Shown here one piece after another: positions 17,574-26,520 of a stretch of 64,000 nt of DNA (position 1 is the stretch's first letter; each line of letters opens with the position of its first letter). The DNA lies in contig NZ_VFOO01000001.1 in the NCBI RefSeq assembly GCF_006716115.1, forward strand, positions 2,294,001 to 2,358,000, written 5' to 3'. This DNA comes from Subtercola boreus. GTDB lineage: Bacteria > Actinomycetota > Actinomycetes > Actinomycetales > Microbacteriaceae. Both the position numbers and the translations under genes were made by a program. Below the pieces are notes generated by a model. The model worked only from the letters and a program-made list of their open reading frames with translations, was not told the origin of the DNA and searched no databases.

Positions 17574-19007
17574 TCAGCCCCCGGGGTACACCGTGATCGG
17601 TGACGCCAGCGGGCTCGCCGGACTGACCGCGTAGGCCGAGATCACCCCGTCGCCGAGGTACCCGACGGCCGCCCCGAGCGGAGCGCTGGTCGTCACCGTG
17701 TAGAGAGTCGATGTCGTGAGCGGGATGCTCGAGGCCGAGTTGCCGGCCACCGTCGCAGTCACCGGGGTGCCGTTCGCGGGTGTGAGGGTGACCGCCGCAT
17801 CCGAATCGCCGGAGTTCGAGAGCATCAGCAGCGGATTCGGCCCGACCGTCGTGGCGAACAGGAACGTCCCGCTGAGGGCGGGGCTGGCCTGGTACCAGGC
17901 GAAGTCGGTTCCGCCGCTCACGACCGAGGAACGCGACCCGACGACGACGGGCTGGTCGGAGGTCACGGTGAGGCTGTAGCTGTCGTCGGGCAGCGACGGG
18001 AACGGGAAGTCGGTCACGACCCCCGCGAGCGCACTGTAGCTCGCCGAGACGTCGGGCACCCCGAGCGTCTCGCTCTTGAACGTCACGGAGACAGCCGCTC
18101 CGGCGGCACCGGGCACGAACACCCGGAGCGCGGCAGGCAGGTCGCTCGACGCCGGGTCGGCGGCGCGTTCGGCGATCGCGCTGGTGCTGACGATCTGCAT
18201 TCCGGCGATGGTGTGGGTCGTGGCCGGGGCCTCTGTCGGGCCCGCGACATCCACTCCTCCCGGGTCGAGGCTCCGCACGATGCTCTGCTGGAGCGTCGCA
18301 TAGACCTGCCCGCCGGTGGCGGTGACGTGGATGACCGGCGAGACCGCATCGGGCGCGAGGCCGGCGAGCGTGAGCGACTTCTGCGTGTTCGCGGGCACGA
18401 CGATGCCGCTCGCCCCGGGTGCGGGCACCGGCCCCGCCTCACTGAAGATCGCGAGGCTGACGGTGGCGGAGACATCCGTGGGGTTGCTGAGCACGATGAC
18501 GCTCGAGCGACCGGTGGTCGTGGATCCGGCCGCCAGCCAGCTGTCGGCGGTCGGCTCGGCGCAGGCCGAGGTGGCGAGGCCGATCAGGTCGCCCCCGTCG
18601 AACGACTGCTCGGACTGGCTTCCGGCGATCAGGATCCCGGCTGCGCCGGACGCGGTGAGCCTCAGCGGCTTCGCGTCACTGCCGGGCGAATCGGGTACCG
18701 CGAGGTCGGTTGTCGTCACGTCGGTGCCGTCGGGGCTGCTCCCGGCCACGATGGAGAACGCGCCGCCCACGGACTGCAGGCTCGACGAACCACCACCCGT
18801 GTCGGTGGGGACGGTGACGAAGGGTCCGGGGCAGACCCGGGTCTGGTCGGATGCCACGGGGGTCACGGTCACGCTCGGCACGCCGGTGTTCACCGAAGGC
18901 CACGGCACGGTCGCTGCAGCCGTCACCGCGGCGATTCCGGCCGCGAGCACGACCACGCTGGTGGCGATCCGGAGGCTGGTGCGGGCCACAGAAGCTCTAC
19001 TCGCCAC
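17574..19007 (-). CDS. DUF5719 family secreted or membrane-anchored protein
   Basis: 477 residues with an N-terminal hydrophobic signal or anchor (about 13-35) and a long Ser/Thr/Val-rich beta domain, including SVIVLSNPTDVSATVSLAIF and DFAWYQASPALSGTFLF, which match the DUF5719 family. These proteins are encoded directly downstream of a giant GT2-type glycosyltransferase in many actinobacteria, as here. The gene overlaps the end of that glycosyltransferase by 11 bp, so the two are translationally coupled. The role is unknown; involvement in extracytoplasmic glycan modification is an inference from this fixed partnership. Confidence 0.85.
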   Translation of the reverse strand: MASRASVARTSLRIATSVVVLAAGIAAVTAAATVPWPSVNTGVPSVTVTPVASDQTRVCPGPFVTVPTDTGGGSSSLQSVGGAFSIVAGSSPDGTDVTTTDLAVPDSPGSDAKPLRLTASGAAGILIAGSQSEQSFDGGDLIGLATSACAEPTADSWLAAGSTTTGRSSVIVLSNPTDVSATVSLAIFSEAGPVPAPGASGIVVPANTQKSLTLAGLAPDAVSPVIHVTATGGQVYATLQQSIVRSLDPGGVDVAGPTEAPATTHTIAGMQIVSTSAIAERAADPASSDLPAALRVFVPGAAGAAVSVTFKSETLGVPDVSASYSALAGVVTDFPFPSLPDDSYSLTVTSDQPVVVGSRSSVVSGGTDFAWYQASPALSGTFLFATTVGPNPLLMLSNSGDSDAAVTLTPANGTPVTATVAGNSASSIPLTTSTLYTVTTSAPLGAAVGYLGDGVISAYAVSPASPLASPITVYPGG

Positions 19008-22000
19008 GGTTCACCTCCGGGGTCGTCGGGGAAGAGGACGAGGAGGAGGAGGAAGCGGAAGCGGAGGACGAGGATGCCACGAGGTCGCCCGAGCCCTCCG
19101 GGTCTTCGGCGAGTTCGCCCTCGGCCTGCTCACGTTCGAGCTGTTCCCGCTCCGCCTGCTCCCGTTCGAGCCGCGCGAGTTCCTCCTCGTCGATGAAGAC
19201 GGGTTCGGGCACGTCGTCGACGGCCGTGACCGCACGCGGTCCGTGCGCCTCGAGGCGACCGGCGGGCAGGGCGAGCAGCAGCACCAGTCCGAAGACGATC
19301 GCCTGCACGATCAGGATGAGGAGGCCGGTCGATGTTCCGGTGTTCGTGGGTTCCGGGGCGGGAAGGGCCGAGAAGCCGGGGGTACCGGTGATCTGCCAGA
19401 GTTCGCCGGCGAACGTCTGGCCGATCGGGGTGAGCGAGGCGTTGGCGTCGAAGGAGCTCGCGGCCCGTGCGACGACGGCGGAGGCATCCGCCGTGCCGGC
19501 CCCGGTCGCCGGCGAGAGCACAATGAACTCCACGCCCAGGCGGGCGAGTTCGACACTCGCGTCGGTTCCGCTCCGGGAGGCGAGGTTGCCGACGAGGTCG
19601 GCGAGCTGCGATTCGGTGTCGCTCAGCCCTGTTCGCGTGGCGTCGAGCGTCGACTGGGAGTCGAGCGTCGCACCGGTGCCGTGCACGACGGCCGCGGCGA
19701 GGGCACCGGAGGCCAGCGGCGTGAGCACGAGCGTGCCGACGCGCGGGTTGCCCGCTGCCTCGGCGGTGACGAAGGCGGGCAGCGCGTCGCCGGACGACGC
19801 GCGCACCGTGCTGGTGCCGAGCAGCATCGACGTGGCGAGCGGCACCGCCAGCACGGCGATGGCAAGCGTCGCGAGCACCGCCGGGATGCTCGCGAGCCGG
19901 GTGAAGGTCGAGAGCCCGGCGACGGCGGCACCGACGATCCCGAGCCAGGCGAGGCTCTGTCCGGGAGCGGGCCAGACCGAGACGGCATCCGGCCCGGTCG
20001 AAGCGACCGTGACGAGCGTGCAGCCGAAGGCGGTCGCGAATCCGACGACAGCGATCGCGACTCCAGCGGCCGCGCGGCCCGGCCGGGGAAGGAACAGCGC
20101 GGCGAGAGCAATCAGCGCGAGCGGTAGCACGAGGATGGCCGCCACGAGTTCGACCGTCGGGGCATCGATGCCCACGGCGGATCCGATGTCCGACCAGCCA
20201 CCGACACCGGACTCCGGCAGTCCGATCAGCAGGTCGAGAAGACTCACGGAACCGTGCGCCGCGGGCGTGCCGGGGTCGGCGAAGAACGCGAAGGGTGTGC
20301 CACGCAGGAACTGCTCGGCGGCGAGCGGCAGGGCCAGCACGAGGGCAGGGATCGGGATGCCGATGTAACGCGCCACCGCACGCCGCGAGAACAGCACGGC
20401 TCCGAGCCAGATCACGAGCAGGGCAGGCCAGAGCGAGGGCGCGGCGGCGACGGTGGCCGCGAACAGCAGCGACGCGATGGCCGAAGCCGACCACGAACGG
20501 GCGGCCGAGAGGGCCGCGAGGATGAGCCACGGCAGCAGGAGGTGGGCCAGAATCGCGCCGAGGGCCCCTGCGTCGAGCGAGGCAAGAAAGGGCGGGGCGA
20601 TGGTCCAGAGGATCGCCGCGAAGACGCGGAGGCCGGCCCGCGTGGTGAGCTTGGCCGCACAGAACCACGCCGCGAGCGCGGCGAGCGGCAGGGCGAGGAG
20701 GTAGAGCACGACCAGGCCGATCGACGGCGACCAGAAGGTGATCGAGCCGAAGATCGACAGCAGGTAGGTGAGAGGGTCGGATGCCCCCACGAAGCCGAGG
20801 CCGAGATCACGCCAGCCGTAACCGACGTTCGCCCAGAGCCCGCCCGGGCTGCCCGAGAGCGGCAGGAACGATCCACCGACGATCGCCTGCGCGCGGAACA
20901 GCGGGAAGAAGAGAACTGCGCTGGCCACCGCGGCCACCACCACGATCGCGGCACCCCCGCCGGAGAAGAACTGCAGTTCCTCGTGCGCACCGCGGGCACC
21001 GCGGGCCCGGGAGAGGGCGAGTTCGCGGAGCAGGGCGTTGCGGCGGCGTACTTCGGCGCCAGGCACACGGAGCGGGGTGATGGCCTTCCAGCCGACCTTC
21101 TTCGTGGTGCGGATGCGCTTCCGCGCCTCGCCGACCCGGCCGCTGAACGCCGTGCGGAACGCCGCGGCGAACTCTCCTGCGACAGCACCGGGCTGCTTGC
21201 GGAGGACCTGGAAGAACGTTCGGACGACCGCGAGCGGTACGAGGCTGAGCCAGTGGAAGAGCACGGCGAAAGCCGGCGCGTAGACGAGGCGCCGGTGCAG
21301 CTGCGCCGCGCGTCGGACGGACTGGCGGCGACGCCGCTCACCGCCCTTTGCCGAGGCGCCCGGACCGCTGTACCCGTCCCCGCTCGTGGACACGCGCGCA
21401 TCGGGCACGGCGATGACGCGGTGGCCGGCGAGCCGCACACGGATGGAGAAGTCGAGCGCGTTGTCGGCGGTCGGCAGGGCGGGGTCGAAGCCGCCGAGCT
21501 CGTTCCAGACGGTGTGGCGCACGAGGAGCCCCCCTGCACCGACCCCGAGCACGTCGCTCATGCGGTCATGCTGGGCCTGGTCGAGTTCCCGTTCGACGAG
21601 CTGCACGCTGGCACCGAAACGGGTCACGGACTCGCCGAAACCGGCGATGAACGAGGGGTTCTCCCACTCCATCTGCTTGGGGCCCGCCGCGGCGACGGAA
21701 GGATTGACCTCGACGGCCGCAAGAAGAGCGGCCAGGGCATCCGGTGCGGGAGCACTGTCGTGCGCGAGCAACCACAGCCATTCGTCTTCGGACTGGGGTG
21801 GGCTGACGACGCCCAGTGCATGGGAGACAGCGGTGCCGAACGGGAGCCGGGAGGAGGCCGACAGGAAGCCGTTCGGCTGCATCGCGGTGAGCTGGGCCGC
21901 CGAGTCGTCGCTCGAGGCGACATCGACGACCACGAGCGAATCGGGCTGCCGAGTCTGGCCTCTCAGCGCATCAAGGGTGCGCGGAAGCCGGTCGGCCCCG

Positions 22001-22038
22001 TTGTGGGCGACGAGAATGGCAGTGACTCGGGCTTGCAT
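18997..22038 (-). CDS. Giant membrane GT2-family glycosyltransferase
   Basis: 1013 residues. The N-terminal GT2 domain (about 1-260) starts VTAILVAHNGADRLPRTLDAL and contains VVDVASSDDS, WLWLLAHDSAPAPDALAAL and GGLLVRHTVWNELGGFDPAL. The rest is about a dozen membrane helices, an extracytoplasmic region (about 740-940), a final helix (about 925-945), and a charged cytoplasmic tail with EELARLEREQAEREQLEREQ and a long poly-Ser stretch. It is the usual partner of DUF5719. It probably transfers a sugar from a nucleotide or lipid carrier during envelope glycan assembly; the substrate is unknown. The GT2 acidic motif reads AHDS rather than the more common HDDS. The whiB gene lies upstream on the same strand, with 125 nt between them. 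Confidence 0.87.
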   Translation of the reverse strand: MQARVTAILVAHNGADRLPRTLDALRGQTRQPDSLVVVDVASSDDSAAQLTAMQPNGFLSASSRLPFGTAVSHALGVVSPPQSEDEWLWLLAHDSAPAPDALAALLAAVEVNPSVAAAGPKQMEWENPSFIAGFGESVTRFGASVQLVERELDQAQHDRMSDVLGVGAGGLLVRHTVWNELGGFDPALPTADNALDFSIRVRLAGHRVIAVPDARVSTSGDGYSGPGASAKGGERRRRQSVRRAAQLHRRLVYAPAFAVLFHWLSLVPLAVVRTFFQVLRKQPGAVAGEFAAAFRTAFSGRVGEARKRIRTTKKVGWKAITPLRVPGAEVRRRNALLRELALSRARGARGAHEELQFFSGGGAAIVVVAAVASAVLFFPLFRAQAIVGGSFLPLSGSPGGLWANVGYGWRDLGLGFVGASDPLTYLLSIFGSITFWSPSIGLVVLYLLALPLAALAAWFCAAKLTTRAGLRVFAAILWTIAPPFLASLDAGALGAILAHLLLPWLILAALSAARSWSASAIASLLFAATVAAAPSLWPALLVIWLGAVLFSRRAVARYIGIPIPALVLALPLAAEQFLRGTPFAFFADPGTPAAHGSVSLLDLLIGLPESGVGGWSDIGSAVGIDAPTVELVAAILVLPLALIALAALFLPRPGRAAAGVAIAVVGFATAFGCTLVTVASTGPDAVSVWPAPGQSLAWLGIVGAAVAGLSTFTRLASIPAVLATLAIAVLAVPLATSMLLGTSTVRASSGDALPAFVTAEAAGNPRVGTLVLTPLASGALAAAVVHGTGATLDSQSTLDATRTGLSDTESQLADLVGNLASRSGTDASVELARLGVEFIVLSPATGAGTADASAVVARAASSFDANASLTPIGQTFAGELWQITGTPGFSALPAPEPTNTGTSTGLLILIVQAIVFGLVLLLALPAGRLEAHGPRAVTAVDDVPEPVFIDEEELARLEREQAEREQLEREQAEGELAEDPEGSGDLVASSSSASASSSSSSSSPTTPEVNRGE

Positions 22039-22163
22039 CCCTTAGACACTAGGTTCGGGGAGGGGTCTTGCCGGTCGCCCGTTCGGCGCGCCACGAAAAT
22101 GACATTCGAGCCTGTACAGGCCCTGCTGGTTGGCTGTGAGCGACGATCGAGCAGCGCTGGCGC

Positions 22164-22568
22164 TCAGCCGGCCTGCTTGCGGAGCTTCCGACGTTCACGT
22201 TCGGAGAGCCCGCCCCAGATGCCGAACCGCTCGTCGTTCTGGAGGGCGTACTCGAGGCACTGCGACTTGACTTCGCAGGTCTGGCAGATGCGCTTCGCGT
22301 CGCGCGTCGATCCGCCCTTCTCGGGAAAGAACGCCTCGGGGTCGGTCTGCGCGCAGAGCGAGTCGGTCTGCCAGGCGAGAGGATTGTCGTCGACCTGTCG
22401 CACGCCTGGCACGCCGAGCAGAACCGGGTCGACGAACCAGTCGTCGGGGACACCGCTCGCTCGCTTGAGCGAACTGAACTGCGAACCTGCGGGCTGCAAA
22501 CCTGACGACTGCACCCCTGACGACTGCACCCCTGCTGACTGCTCTGAGCGGAACTCTGCTTGCGACAT
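22164..22568 (-). CDS. whiB: WhiB family transcriptional regulator (WhiB2/WhmD type)
   Basis: 134 residues with the four iron-sulfur cysteines Cys72, Cys95, Cys98 and Cys104 (CQTCEVKSQC), the GIWGG turn at 116-120 and the basic DNA-binding end SERERRKLRK. WhiB2/WhmD-type proteins bind a [4Fe-4S] cluster and regulate division genes in actinobacteria. The assignment to this subgroup follows from the conserved neighbourhood (DUF3499, Rv3259-like, manA). The first 40 residues are a variable extension in which a 15-bp tandem repeat encodes SSGVQSSGVQSSGLQ. The strong ribosome site AAAGGAG lies 9 nt upstream of the ATG, and an unusually good promoter precedes it. Confidence 0.95.
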   Translation of the reverse strand: MSQAEFRSEQSAGVQSSGVQSSGLQPAGSQFSSLKRASGVPDDWFVDPVLLGVPGVRQVDDNPLAWQTDSLCAQTDPEAFFPEKGGSTRDAKRICQTCEVKSQCLEYALQNDERFGIWGGLSERERRKLRKQAG

Positions 22569-22631
22569 ATCACGCTCTCCTTTCTGACAGACCCCGACCT
22601 GCCGAGTCTTGCCGAAAAACCCCTAGCCATA

Positions 22632-22660
22632 ATTACACCGGTGTAGTTCGCCCACGTCAA
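22632..22660 (-). promoter_or_regulatory. whiB promoter with overlapping palindrome
   Basis: On the minus strand TTGACG (22655-22660) and TGTAAT (22632-22637) are separated by exactly 17 nt, close to the sigma-70 consensus. The perfect 12-bp palindrome TACACCGGTGTA (22634-22645) covers the -10 box and the end of the spacer, so a protein bound there would block RNA polymerase. The start point would be near 22625, giving a leader of about 55 nt that contains AAAGGAG. Confidence 0.75.
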
Positions 22661-22797
22661 GTCGCAGATCGTAAACCCTCAACTCCGCATTAAAGGTTCG
22701 GCGCGCCCAGCGTGTCTGACCCCACTTCGGGCGACAACGATCACCGCGGGAGGGGGCGCAGTGGCACGAATCGCACGCCTGTCGATAAGCTGCCGTC

Positions 22798-23772
22798 ATG
22801 CTCCGGAAGATCGTGCTCCTCGCCCTCCCCCACGTCGCCCCCTTCGAGTTCGGGGTGGTCTGCGAAGTGTTCGGCATCGACAGGAGCGAGATGGGTGGCC
22901 CGGCCTTCGACTTCCACATCGCGACGGCCGAGCCCGGACCGGTGCCGACGAGCCTCGGCTACGACATGGTCATCACCGAAGGGTTGGACTGCTGCGCCGA
23001 CGCCGACCTGATCGCGGTCGCGGCCCACGCGATCGGCGAACCGGTGCACCCCGAGGTCGTCCGGGTGCTGCGGGAGGCGGAGGCGCGAGGAGCGTGGATC
23101 CTCAGCGTCTGCAGCGGCGCGTTCGTGCTGGCGGAGGCGGGCATCCTCGAGGGCAGGCGTGCGACGACACACTGGATGCACGCCGAACGCCTCGCGCGGG
23201 AGAACCCCGGCACGGCCGTCGACCCCGATGTGTTGTTCGTCGAGGACCGCCGCGTCATCACCGGCGCCGGCACCGCCGCGGGCATCGACGCCTGCCTCCA
23301 CCTCGTCCGCACCGAACTCGGTGCCGCCAGCGCCAATGTCGTGGCCAGGCGGATGGTCGTTCCCCCGCAGCGCTCCGGGGGCCAGTCGCAGTACATCGCC
23401 GCACCGGTCCCGCCCGTGCGGAGCGACTCGTTCGCTGCGGTCACCGAGTGGATGATCGACCACCTCGACGAGGAGCTGCCGGTGGAGGAGCTCGCGAGGC
23501 GCGCCCTGATGTCGCCGCGCACGTTCGCCCGCCGGTTCCGCGCCGACCTCGGGACGACACCCGCGGCGTGGCTCAACCGGCAGCGCCTGCTGCGCGCGCA
23601 ACTGCTGCTCGAGGAGTCCGACCTGGGCCTGGACCGGGTCGCCGCCGAGACGGGTTTCGGCTCGGCGGCCGTCATGCGGCACCACTTCGTGAAGGTGCTG
23701 CAGACGACGCCGGCCGCCTACCGGCGCACCTTCGGGCAACTGGGGCAGCAGCTCGCAGAGCAGTCCGCCTGA
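22798..23772 (+). CDS. GlxA family transcriptional regulator (DJ-1/PfpI + AraC)
   Basis: 324 residues. The N-terminal DJ-1/PfpI-like domain (about 1-180) has a cysteine in the elbow position (Cys105 in SVCSGAFVLAEAG). The C-terminal AraC-type double helix-turn-helix domain (about 215-315) shows ELPVEELARRALMSPRTFAR and GFGSAAVMRHHFVKVL. Such proteins usually regulate nearby catabolic or stress genes; the ligand is unknown. TAAGCT (22786-22791) lies 6 nt before the ATG, so translation is probably leaderless. The gene is divergent to whiB and converges on manA with 28 nt between stops. Confidence 0.92.
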   Translation: MLRKIVLLALPHVAPFEFGVVCEVFGIDRSEMGGPAFDFHIATAEPGPVPTSLGYDMVITEGLDCCADADLIAVAAHAIGEPVHPEVVRVLREAEARGAWILSVCSGAFVLAEAGILEGRRATTHWMHAERLARENPGTAVDPDVLFVEDRRVITGAGTAAGIDACLHLVRTELGAASANVVARRMVVPPQRSGGQSQYIAAPVPPVRSDSFAAVTEWMIDHLDEELPVEELARRALMSPRTFARRFRADLGTTPAAWLNRQRLLRAQLLLEESDLGLDRVAAETGFGSAAVMRHHFVKVLQTTPAAYRRTFGQLGQQLAEQSA

Positions 23773-23800
23773 GCCGGCCGGCGATGAGTGGGGGGTGGCG

Positions 23801-25060
23801 CTAGGCGCGGGCGCCCGGGGCGGCGAGGAACAGCTCGCCCGAGCCGGTGAACGTGAGCTCGCCCTCGTCGGGCGTCACGAAGAACGCCGACCCCCGGGCG
23901 ACGTCGACGCTGCCGCCGGCCGAGGAGACCGTGACGCTCCCGGCTGTCGCGATCACGATGGCCGGGCCGAGCGGCAGGTACCGCGAGGGGGTGGTGGCCG
24001 CATCCGGAGCCACGGCCCCCGCACCCTCCACTGCACCCTCCCCCACGACGACCCGCACCAGCACGAAGTCGGTGACGTCGGGCTGGAACTCCTCGATACC
24101 GGGGGCTGGATGCCCGGGCACGAGGTAGGGCACGGGCAGCGACTCGAACTGCAGCACGCTGAGCAGCTCGGGCACGTCGATGTACTTCGGCGTCAACCCA
24201 CCGCGCAACACATTGTCGGAGGCTGCCATCAGCTCGACGCCCAGCCCCTTCAGGTAGGCGTGGATGTTGCCGGCCGGCAGGAAGAGCGCCTCGCCACGCG
24301 CCAGCGTCACCCGGTTCAGCAGCAGCGAGAGCACCACGCCCGGGTCGCCCGGGTATTCCGCGGCGAGGTCGCGCACCGTCGCGATCGCGGGGCCGAACGC
24401 CTCGCTCGTGAGACCCTCGGCGAGCGCCGTCACGTGCAGGGTCAGCGCCTCGACCTGCTCGCTGCCCGAGAGCAGCCACTCCACGCTCGACTCGAGCGCG
24501 TCGGCCGTCTCGCCGCCGAGGTGCGCCTCGAGGGCCGCCAGCAGTTCGGGTTCGGGAAGGGCGAGCCGGGCATCCGCTGCCTGCAGCTCGGCGACGATCG
24601 CGCGGATCTCGGCCAGCGAACGAAAGCCGCAGAGCGCCTCGAAGGTGTCGCTGAGCGCGTAGATGACCTCCGGCTTGTGCAGCGGGTCTTTGTAGTTGCG
24701 GTTCGGCGCATCGATCGGCAGTCCGGCCGCGTTCTCGCGGGCGAAGCCCTCCTTCGCCCTGCCGAGTGTCGGGTGGGCCTGCAGCGACAGCGGGCCGCCC
24801 GCCGCGAGGATCTTCAGGAGGTAGGGAAGCTGTCCGTGGGCTCCGGATGCTCCGCCCGGGTCGCGGGAGATCCACTCGGCCAGGTCTGTGGCGCCGCCCG
24901 TCAGCTCGGGGTCGTCGATCACGCTCGGTGAGGAGGGATGCGCCCCGAGCCACAGCTCGGCCTCAGGCCGACCCGTGGGCGCCGTTCCGAGGAGGTCGCT
25001 GATCGCCCTCGCCGAGCCCCAGGCATAGTCGCGGGGGGTGTTGGAGATGGGGACGAACAT
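23801..25060 (-). CDS. manA: Mannose-6-phosphate isomerase
   Basis: 419 residues. It interconverts fructose-6-phosphate and mannose-6-phosphate in the cytosol, the entry to GDP-mannose. Type I isomerase features include LPYLLKILAAGGPLSLQAHP (zinc-ligand QAHP at 94-97), NYKDPLHKPE, LPAGNIHAYLKGLGVE and ASDNVLRGGLTPKYID. An Ala/Gly-rich insertion lies near residue 350. The product could feed the gmd-type enzymes of the polysaccharide island 13 kb away, but manB and manC are not in the window. GAGGTC upstream of the ATG may be the ribosome site. Confidence 0.96.
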   Translation of the reverse strand: MFVPISNTPRDYAWGSARAISDLLGTAPTGRPEAELWLGAHPSSPSVIDDPELTGGATDLAEWISRDPGGASGAHGQLPYLLKILAAGGPLSLQAHPTLGRAKEGFARENAAGLPIDAPNRNYKDPLHKPEVIYALSDTFEALCGFRSLAEIRAIVAELQAADARLALPEPELLAALEAHLGGETADALESSVEWLLSGSEQVEALTLHVTALAEGLTSEAFGPAIATVRDLAAEYPGDPGVVLSLLLNRVTLARGEALFLPAGNIHAYLKGLGVELMAASDNVLRGGLTPKYIDVPELLSVLQFESLPVPYLVPGHPAPGIEEFQPDVTDFVLVRVVVGEGAVEGAGAVAPDAATTPSRYLPLGPAIVIATAGSVTVSSAGGSVDVARGSAFFVTPDEGELTFTGSGELFLAAPGARA

Positions 25061-25257
25061 GGCGTGACCTCACGATCGGACCCCTGGCGGGGCACTGGGC
25101 GGCTTATGAGCGTTCTACAACAGGTCGAAGCCGTGTGGGAACCCTCTTGGACCAAACTACCAACCGGGTGTGAACCCACGGGTCAGCGACGTAGGCTGGC
25201 GGCTGATTTCACGGTGAAGTGGACTCTGCACGTCGAACACGAATGGATGATCACACG

Positions 25258-26442
25258 ATGACTTTCGAGCCTCTGGCCAGCGACTTCTTCGGCTACTCCG
25301 ATTCCCTCAGCACGGAGGAGAAGGAGCGCCTTGCGGCCCTCCGCGAGTACCTCGAGGCCGAGGTGAAGCCGATCGTGAACGACCTGTGGGAGAAGGCCGA
25401 GTTCCCCCACCAGGTGATCAAGCGCCTCGCCGAGCTCGGGCTGTACGAGTTCGCCTGGAAGGAGACGAAGACCTTCGAGAACTCGGCCGTCTTCCGCGGG
25501 TTCGTCGCGCTGGAGCTGGCGCGCATCGATGCCTCGGTCGCCACCCACGTCGGCGTGCACAACGGCCTGGCCATGGGATCGATCAGCGTCGCGGGCTCCG
25601 AGGAGCAGAAGGCGGAGTGGCTGCCGAAGATGGCGAAGGGTGACATTGTCGGCGCGTTCGGCCTGACCGAGCCCGACTCCGGTTCCGACTCCGCGCAGGG
25701 GCTCCGCACGGTGGCGACGCGCGACGAGGCCACGGGCGACTGGATCCTGAACGGCTCGAAGCGCTGGATCGGCAACGCCACCTTCAGCGACATCACCATC
25801 ATCTGGGCGAAGTCGGCCGAAGACGGCCAGGTGAAGGGCTTCATCGTGAAGACCGACACCCCCGGCTACACGGCGACGAAGATCGAGGGCAAGCAGTCGC
25901 TCCGCATCGTGCAGAACGCCGATATCACGCTCGAGAACGTGCGGGTGCCCGAGTCTCTCCGGCTGCAGAACGGCAACAGCTTCCGCGACACGGCCGCGGT
26001 GCTGCGACTCACCCGCGCGGAGGTGGCCTGGGCCGCGGTCGGCAACTCGATCGGCGCCTACGACGCGGCGGTGCGCTACACGAAGCAGCGCGTGCAGTTC
26101 GGCAAGCCGATCGGATCGCACCAGCTCGTGCAGGACCTGCTCGTGAAGAGCCTCGGCAACATCACCGCCAGCCTCGGCATGGTGGTGCAGGTGTCGAAGA
26201 TGCTGGATGCGGGCACCCAGCGCGACGAGCACTCGGCACTCGCCAAGGCATATGCCACGTCGCGCATGCGCGAGACGGTGGCCTGGTGCCGCGAGGCCCT
26301 CGGCGGCAACGGCATCGTGCTCGAGTACGACGTGGCGCGCCACTTCGCCGACGCGGAGGCGCTCTACTCCTACGAGGGCACGCGCGAAATGAACACGCTG
26401 ATCGTCGGCCGGAAGATCACGGGGTTCGCCGCGTTCGTGTGA
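25258..26442 (+). CDS. Acyl-CoA dehydrogenase, glutaryl-CoA dehydrogenase-like
   Basis: 394 residues from ATG at 25258; in-frame starts at 25243 or 25219 are possible. It is a complete FAD-dependent acyl-CoA dehydrogenase: FGLTEPDSGSDS in the FAD-binding middle domain, GSKRWIGNA, RAEVAWAAVGNSIGAY and REALGGNGI. The catalytic base is the Glu in YEGTREMNTLIVGRKITG, the position used by glutaryl-CoA dehydrogenases. The substrate cannot be read from the sequence. A promoter-like TAGGCT (25192-25197) lies about 60 nt upstream. The gene stands alone between manA (divergent) and the polysaccharide island and is followed by a hairpin at 26463-26494. Confidence 0.92.
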   Translation: MTFEPLASDFFGYSDSLSTEEKERLAALREYLEAEVKPIVNDLWEKAEFPHQVIKRLAELGLYEFAWKETKTFENSAVFRGFVALELARIDASVATHVGVHNGLAMGSISVAGSEEQKAEWLPKMAKGDIVGAFGLTEPDSGSDSAQGLRTVATRDEATGDWILNGSKRWIGNATFSDITIIWAKSAEDGQVKGFIVKTDTPGYTATKIEGKQSLRIVQNADITLENVRVPESLRLQNGNSFRDTAAVLRLTRAEVAWAAVGNSIGAYDAAVRYTKQRVQFGKPIGSHQLVQDLLVKSLGNITASLGMVVQVSKMLDAGTQRDEHSALAKAYATSRMRETVAWCREALGGNGIVLEYDVARHFADAEALYSYEGTREMNTLIVGRKITGFAAFV

Positions 26443-26462
26443 CGGCCTGATAACGATTGCCG

Positions 26463-26494
26463 CCCGGCACCCCCTTTCTCAGGGGTTTGCCGGG
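26463..26494 (+). terminator. Hairpin after the acyl-CoA dehydrogenase
   Basis: CCCGGCA (26463-26469) pairs with TGCCGGG (26488-26494), and an inner CCCC/GGGG stem continues the helix around a loop of about 8 nt. It lies 20 nt after the stop codon and ends just before the promoter of the next gene. Confidence 0.7.
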
Positions 26495-26520
26495 AGGCCG
26501 CTGGCTAACCTTGAGGCCTC

